A DNA stretch of 64,000 bases. Origin: Portunus trituberculatus. Its lineage: Eukaryota; Arthropoda; Malacostraca; Decapoda; Portunidae. The stretch covers positions 15,230,204 to 15,294,203 of the forward strand of contig NC_059300.1 in assembly GCF_017591435.1 (NCBI RefSeq). The letters run 5' to 3'. The position numbers and the translations under genes are program-made. A model generated the notes under the pieces. That model was not told where the DNA came from and made no database searches. It worked only from the letters and a program-made list of their open reading frames with translations. This document shows, piece by piece, positions 58,815 to 64,000 of the stretch (positions are counted from its first letter, which is position 1; each line of letters opens with the position of its first letter).

Positions 58815-58815
<1 letters not shown>
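56704..58815 (-). mobile_element. LINE array copy 15 (family D)
   Basis: An 87-bp (GT)n tail (56704-56790), terminus variant CAATTAGGTAAATACAATTA, divergent 3' UTR, RT and linker. It is 5' truncated at 58815 flush with (GT)n 58816-58855, after which non-LINE sequence begins. It is therefore at the upstream edge of the array and may mark the original microsatellite. Confidence 0.86.
56836..58457 (-). pseudogene. CR1-like reverse transcriptase, family D (copy 15)
   Basis: 58457-57978: VRKAVGPDGVSGWILRECREQ and PLNYRPVSLTSVVAKMCE. 58062-57868: CQFGFRKGRSCTTNLICYYSRV and GIYLDLKKAFDKVPHGD. 57853-57407: SGVPQGSVLAPVMFAVYIND, LFADDAKLLRKVRCDKDCELL and KCKKIEFGKSERRI. 57084-56836: C-terminal AWNSLDVEVVNARNIHDFKKKLDI. 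Catalytic FADD is intact and only a few frameshifts separate the frames. The next endonuclease part is missing because of 5' truncation. Confidence 0.84.

Positions 58816-58855
<40 letters not shown>
58816..58855. repeat. (GT)n tract at the upstream edge of the LINE array
   Basis: 40-bp GT run followed by unrelated sequence (TTGGTTCTAATATCATGG) rather than by a LINE terminus. It is the only tract of the array that is not followed to its right by a LINE 3' end. Confidence 0.9.
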
Positions 58856-58856
<1 letters not shown>

Positions 58857-59015
58857 GGTTCTAATATCATGGATTAGGGTAGGACTGAGGGAAGGTTATT
58901 GTATTGGGATTGGCAATAGTGTGATGTACTAGTAGTAGTTGTATTGGTAGAAGTTGTGGTAGCAGATGTAGTAGTAAGAAGTATTAATAGTGATAGTGGT
59001 AGTAGAAGAAAGAAA
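58856..59015. other. Intron sequence between LINE array and trinucleotide repeat
   Basis: Short non-LINE stretch with imperfect AGT/GTA units that grade into the repeat to its right. Confidence 0.6.
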
Positions 59016-59320
<305 letters not shown>

Positions 59321-59865
59321 GTGCAAACAATTTTTATTCATAGAACCAGGAACTCATTTCTATTTGTTATTTATTTATTTCATATTTTGTGTGGTAGCAG
59401 TGAACGTGGTGGTAAAGGTGGTGGTGGGTGTGATGATCCATTAATGCACGGGATGAAAAGGCCAACCCACTGCTTTTTGCATCTAAGACACTCCACCTCT
59501 TTGCTGACTCGCTTCCTTACATCTTGAATGGTGGAATGAAACTAAGACTAAAGAAAATGTGAGAAAGAGAATGAATCCATTGATTGAATATATGAGTACA
59601 CATGCTTCCTCATTTTCTAACATCTTAACTGACTAATATATGAACAATCTACCTATGTGACCTGCTCTTGTGCATCTAAAATCATTAGATATAGGATTGA
59701 TTGACTGGCTGACTTTGTAAATACCTAACTGAATGACAATAGAGCAACCCTTGAGATGTCAAAATTGCAGCATGTTCAAATACAGCTGCATTTCTGAAAG
59801 TATACCGACCATTCCAGCTTGTAAATGAAAGGGTAAAAAGTTAATTTAATTAATAATTCACTTAC
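59321..59865. other. Intron sequence after the 59866-60152 exon
   Basis: Unremarkable AT-rich intron with the canonical donor GTAAGTG at 59859-59865. Nothing else recognised. Confidence 0.7.
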
Positions 59866-60152
59866 TTCTTGCACATCTCTACCAAGTCCTTGTCAGTGGT
59901 TTCAGGACTAAGGCCTCGGATGTACAGGTTGGTGCGGGAAAGCTGTTCACCATAGCTTGAGTGAGGGGATGGGGAGGTGGCTGAGTAGCCCCCAGCACCC
60001 CCTCCCCCACCACCTCCGCCACCACTTCCACTTCCACTGCCGCCACCACCGCCACCCCCACCACTTCCCCCAAGGGCACCAACTGATGTTGAGGATGTGG
60101 TGATAGGTGATACTGCTGCCCCATGGCCACCTCCACCCCCTGGTGTGTAGGT
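59866..60152 (-). CDS. shep: RBMS/alan shepard-like protein, Gly-rich linker and RRM1 start exon
   Basis: Exon of 287 nt: acceptor TTTTTTTTCAG, entered in phase 0; donor GTAAGTG, left in phase 2. It encodes TYTPGGGGGHGAAVSP, a Gly/Ser-rich tract (residues about 30-55 of the exon), then GYSATSPSPHSSYGEQLSRT and the start of RRM1: NLYIRGLSPETTDKDLVEMCKK. NLYIRGL is RNP2 and TTDKDLV.MC is the first helix, both hallmarks of RBMS/shep proteins. Upstream exons must lie beyond the right edge or in other parts not recognised. The protein is a nuclear/cytoplasmic single-stranded nucleic-acid binder; in Drosophila, shep acts in neuronal remodelling and insulator regulation. Confidence 0.94.
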
Positions 60153-60243
60153 CTGAAAAAAAATAAATACATGAAAAAATAAAAATAAGAAATAAACAAA
60201 AATAGGACAACACATAAATTACACACCCTCACTTTGGCTACTG

Positions 60244-60246
<3 letters not shown>

Positions 60247-60331
<85 letters not shown>
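60247..60331. repeat. (GT)n tract with adjoining A-rich stretch
   Basis: 85-bp GT run about 95 bp upstream of the exon 59866-60152 acceptor, followed by an A-rich stretch (60332-60356). LINE copy B4 starts shortly afterwards, in plus orientation. Confidence 0.95.
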
Positions 60332-60337
<6 letters not shown>

Positions 60338-60384
60338 AAAAAAGAAAAAAAAAATACAAGTAAATACAAGTATGAATTTGTGCA

Positions 60385-63288
60385 TGATAAAAGCTGCTAT
60401 TCTCACAGGGCAACATCTGACTGTAGAAAAAGTGCGCGATAGGATTGAAGACAGAGTAGAAAATGGAATGGATGAATACAAGCTGGAGGAATTACATAAT
60501 GCATGGAAACAGGAACAGGAAAAGGAAAAAGTTAAATTTTCAGAGGTAGTAAGGCGACAAATTCAGGAAAAAACAAAGGACACTTTTATAAAAACGATTA
60601 AGGAGAAAGATAATCTAGTGAGAGATACAGTGGATAACAGGAAATATTTCTTAATTTTTGGGAGGGAGAATTGGCCAAAAGTATTATCAAACAGGCCCAG
60701 GACAGCACAAAGGAGTTAGATCACGAAATGGAGGAAGTGATTAGGTTGGAAAGATTTAGTGAAGGGGGTAAGAGCCCAATGAAAGTGAGAATGAGATTGC
60801 AGGTGGCGATGGAGTAAATTATGACAAGGAAAGGGAAGCTGGCCGATGATACTGAATGTAAAGATATATGGATAAAAAGAAATATAAACCTGGAAGACAG
60901 GGAAAAGGAGAAAGTGCTAAGAAGTGAAACTAAGGAAAAAAAAAAATGAGAAAAGGACGGAGATTGAGAAAATGAATTTCTACTGTAGGGTTCAGATATG
61001 AGACAAAAGAAGTGGTATCTACAGAAGAAGGAGGAAGTCATGGAGGAGGCAAGAAATTAAGAGTGACTTATATGTACTAATATAGATGGGTTGCTATCCA
61101 GCATGTTGGAGGTTAGAGATTATTATAAATTGCCGGATGTAATGTGTATTGTTGAAACAAAATTAAGAGAAGGGATCCATCCAGGTTAGCTTTAAAGAGG
61201 AGGGATATAATTGCTGGAGAAGAGACAGGAAGGGTAAAGGGGGAGGAGGAGTGTTAATAATGGTTCGTGATAATATATGTGTGGAGGATGTGCAATATGG
61301 TGAGGGCATGGTGGAAGTAATGGGAATAACAATAAAAAAAGAGGAATTGAAAAAAAGAAAAATCATAGTTACACATGTGACACCTAGACAAATATGTACA
61401 TGGGGAACTGAGGAACATAAGGATATACGAAGAGGGGTGCTTAAGTGCTTAGATAATATGATAAGAAGAGATGGAAGAATACTATTCGTTGGAGACTTTA
61501 ACTGTAAAAAAAATAAACTGGAGAGAGATGGAAGTAATGGTCATTGCTGGACAATCAAGCAAGAAAGTGCTACAGTTGACAATGGTAAATACAATGGATC
61601 AGTGGGAAGAAGAGTCAACAAGGTACAGGGGGAAGAACAACCATCGTTGCTTGACCTAGTATTCACAAAGAAGCCAGAGCCCCTCCCAGCATACAATACC
61701 TTAGTTCAATGGGAAAAAGTGATCATGTGACATTAGAGCTTGAAATACATGAGGAGAATAGGATAAGATACAGAGATAACTAGAAAAAAAGAGATTAAAT
61801 TGTGCAACAGCAGATTTTGAAAAATTAAGGAAATTTTTTGCTGATATTGAATCGAAAAGGACAATACAAGGGAAATATGAAATATCCATACAGAAATATA
61901 ACGAAGGAGAAATGAAATACGTACCTATTTATAGTTAAGAAAAACATACACGCTAGACACACAGAAGATAAAAAGGCAAGAAGAAGAAACTCATAAAACA
62001 GAGAAATGACAATAACAGACAGCAGTATGATGTGAGAAATTAATATATTAGAGTAAGGAGAGAGGAAAAAGAAACTTTGAGAAAGATGTGGTGCAAAATA
62101 GCGAAGATGAACCCAAACTTTTCTACAAATGTATAAATGGGAAGATGAAGAATAAGGAAACAATAAAAAAATAATAATAAAAGGAGGGAAGATATACCAA
62201 ACGGAAAAGGAAATGTGTCAAATAATGAATGAGAGCTTCAAAACTGTGTTCACTGTAAAGAGGATTTTATAGAACCAAATAGGACTTTGCATTGCCAAGG
62301 ATTGCAGGAAATCACAGTGCACAATGATGATATGGAAGATTACTAGATAATTTGGATGTCAGAAAAGCAGTGGGGCCGGATGATGAATCAGGCTGGGTTC
62401 TAAAAGAATGTAAAGAGCAAATGTTGGATCCAATTTGGGAAATAATTACAAGTTCACTAAATGACGGGAGAGCTCCACTAGAATGGAAGAGTCAACGTAA
62501 TACCAATATTTAAATGAGAAAAGGTAACTGAGCCATTAAATTACAGACCAGTGTCACTTCCAAGTGTTATAAGGAATTTTTGAGAAATAGTTATCAAAGA
62601 AAAAAGAGTAAACATCTGGAAGAACAAAAAGTTATATCGAACAGATAATTTGGGTTCAAAACCGGACGGTCATGAGTGTTGAGCTTATTAAGTTTCTACT
62701 CAAGAGTAATAGAAAGACTGGAAAGCAGATATGGATGGGTGGACACAGTATACCTGGACATAAAAAAGGCTTTTGATAAAGTCTCTCATGGAAGACTTCT
62801 TTGGAAACTAGAGAACACAGGAGGACTGTGAGAAACTTTGTTAGAATGGACAAGGGATTATTTGAAGAACAGGGAGAACTGTGATCAGAGATACATACTC
62901 ATCTTGGGGTAAAGTAACAAATGGAGTGCCACAAGGGTCAGTGTTAGGCCCTATAATGTTCCACATTTATGCCAAAGACATTCACAATGGGGTAAACAGT
63001 TATATTAATTTATTTGCTGATGATGCAAAGCTGCTATGAGTAATCAAAACCCAGGAGGACTGTTTGCTGTTACAGGAAGATATAAACAAAATCTACAAGT
63101 GGAGTAAAGAAGTGGAAATTGGAGTTCAATGCCAAGAAATGTCATGTAATGGAACTAGGAAAGGGTAAGTAATGACCGGTATGGATCTATCTGATGGGAA
63201 AGGAACAAATAATGAAGACTAAAGAGGAAAAAGATTTGGGAGTATTATATAGGAAAATCTGAGCCCTGAAAAACACATAAGCAAGATA
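60385..63288 (+). mobile_element. CR1-like LINE family B, copy B4
   Basis: Nearly complete plus-strand copy: ORF1-like coiled coil (60460-60720), RRM-like region, endonuclease (about 61070-61740), linker and RT up to 63288. Tigger-like element U2 is inserted there at a TA. The 5' limit is uncertain. Landmarks match B1 and B2 throughout. Confidence 0.83.
60460..63180 (+). pseudogene. LINE ORF1-like, endonuclease and RT remnant (B4)
   Basis: 60460-60719 encodes EYKLEELHNAWKQEQEKEKV and an ORF1-like region. 61251-61730 has MVRDNICVEDVQYGEGMVEV, ILFVGDFNCKKNKLE and LLDLVFTKKPEPLP (GDFN endonuclease block). RT motifs follow in scattered frames: VRKAVGPD near 62360, VYLDIKKAFDKVSHGRLLWKLE near 62750, GVPQGSVLGPIMF near 62930 and LFADDAKLL near 63010. 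Stops and shifts are frequent, so it is a fossil copy. Confidence 0.8.
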
Positions 63289-64000
63289 CAGTGGAGACTC
63301 TATACTCGAACGTCTAAATAGTCAAACTTTCCAATACTCAAATGCAAAAGTTCAATTTAATACTCGAAAAAGTACCTGATAGTCAAACGCACACACACGT
63401 GGTTGTAAACAAAGGCTCCCTGGCCTTTCCCTCTCCTCCCCCTGCCAGTTGTGATGCCGCAGTCGTCAAAATAACATTCTTGTACATTCCGTCTGTAGTT
63501 TTTATTTATAAAATTTCATTAACACCAAAGGCTTACTAGTGGTAAAAGTATCTGATAATCAAATGGCCGCACATTTGGTTGTATACAAAGTTCTGTTCTC
63601 TCCCTTCTCGCAACTGTCACTGTACCGTTATTATACCATATTACCGGCAATACCGGTAATTAGATATACCAGATGCCAGTATGCATCCTTAGTCCTGCCG
63701 GAATCTTGAGAAAAACAACATTCTTCTGCATTCTGTCAGTGTTTTTTCATTTAGAAAATTAGGATGGCACTAAAGAGGCTTATTAGTGCTGAAAATAAGG
63801 AATCTAGGGACAGTGCAAGTGTTAGAGTGAGCCACATCCCTCTGCTAGTGGATTCACAAGAATAACACCAGGAGAAAAGCTACAAAGACGTTTTCACTCA
63901 TCCTCTGACGACGTCCCCTCTCCTCCCCACCTCTTCTAAGTAATCCATCAGCAGCCTTCATTTATGATATGTACAAATCAAAATGATGAAAAAAAAAAAT
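63289..64000 (+). mobile_element. Tigger-like element U2 (CAGTGGAGAC family), cut by window edge
   Basis: Starts after TA (63287-63288) with CAGTGGAGACTCTATACTCG. It corresponds to U1 in opposite orientation over at least 600 bp, including ATACCAGATGCCAGTATGC near 63664 and a partial N-terminal transposase reading (RLISAENKESRDSASV) near 63775. The right end is outside the window. Confidence 0.75.

Overview
This is eukaryotic, intron-rich, repeat-dominated DNA, most likely from an arthropod and probably a decapod crustacean. That guess rests on very abundant dinucleotide microsatellites, the style of the CR1-like and jockey-like LINE remnants, and an RBMS/alan shepard-like RNA-binding protein gene. 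There are no operons, bacterial genes or CRISPR arrays, and I recognise no rRNA or tRNA gene.

One host gene can be supported. It lies on the minus strand and enters the window from the right. Five coding exons have matching splice phases: 59866-60152, 24934-24992, 24314-24563, 15111-15270 and 14619-14792. Together they encode a Gly/Ser-rich linker, two complete RRM domains and the start of a Pro/His/Gln-rich C-terminal tail. The first and last exons of the gene lie outside the window. A 34.9 kb intron separates the first two visible exons and is almost entirely transposon sequence.

Layout. 1-11592: a plus-strand CR1-like LINE (family B), interrupted by a 3.36 kb element with about 260 bp terminal inverted repeats (2776-6136) and by minus-strand jockey-like LINE fragments (6345-10839), which themselves carry a Tigger-like element. 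11593-14600: unassigned DNA, a Tigger/mariner-like relic and a nested piggyBac-like relic. 14619-24992: four exons, with introns that hold a rearranged LINE and a cluster of Tigger-like elements. 24993-30660: intron with old LINE and DNA-transposon remnants. 30660-58855: a striking array of at least a dozen CR1-like LINE copies, all on the minus strand, placed head to tail. A (GT)n tract separates nearly every pair. 58856-60331: microsatellites and the upstream exon. 60385-64000: another plus-strand family-B LINE, cut by a Tigger-like element that runs off the window.

Two observations deserve most attention. First, the 2776-6136 element has no recognisable DDE transposase. It carries a broken gene whose acidic motifs fall in the order of a FEN1/XPG/Asteroid-type 5' nuclease, followed by a tesmin/TSO1-like CXC cysteine domain. 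Second, the LINE array suggests a retrotransposon whose 3' end is itself a (CA)n tail and which inserts into (CA)n/(TG)n tracts, so that each insertion supplies a new target. All LINE and transposase reading frames seen here are damaged; only the RBMS-like gene looks functional.
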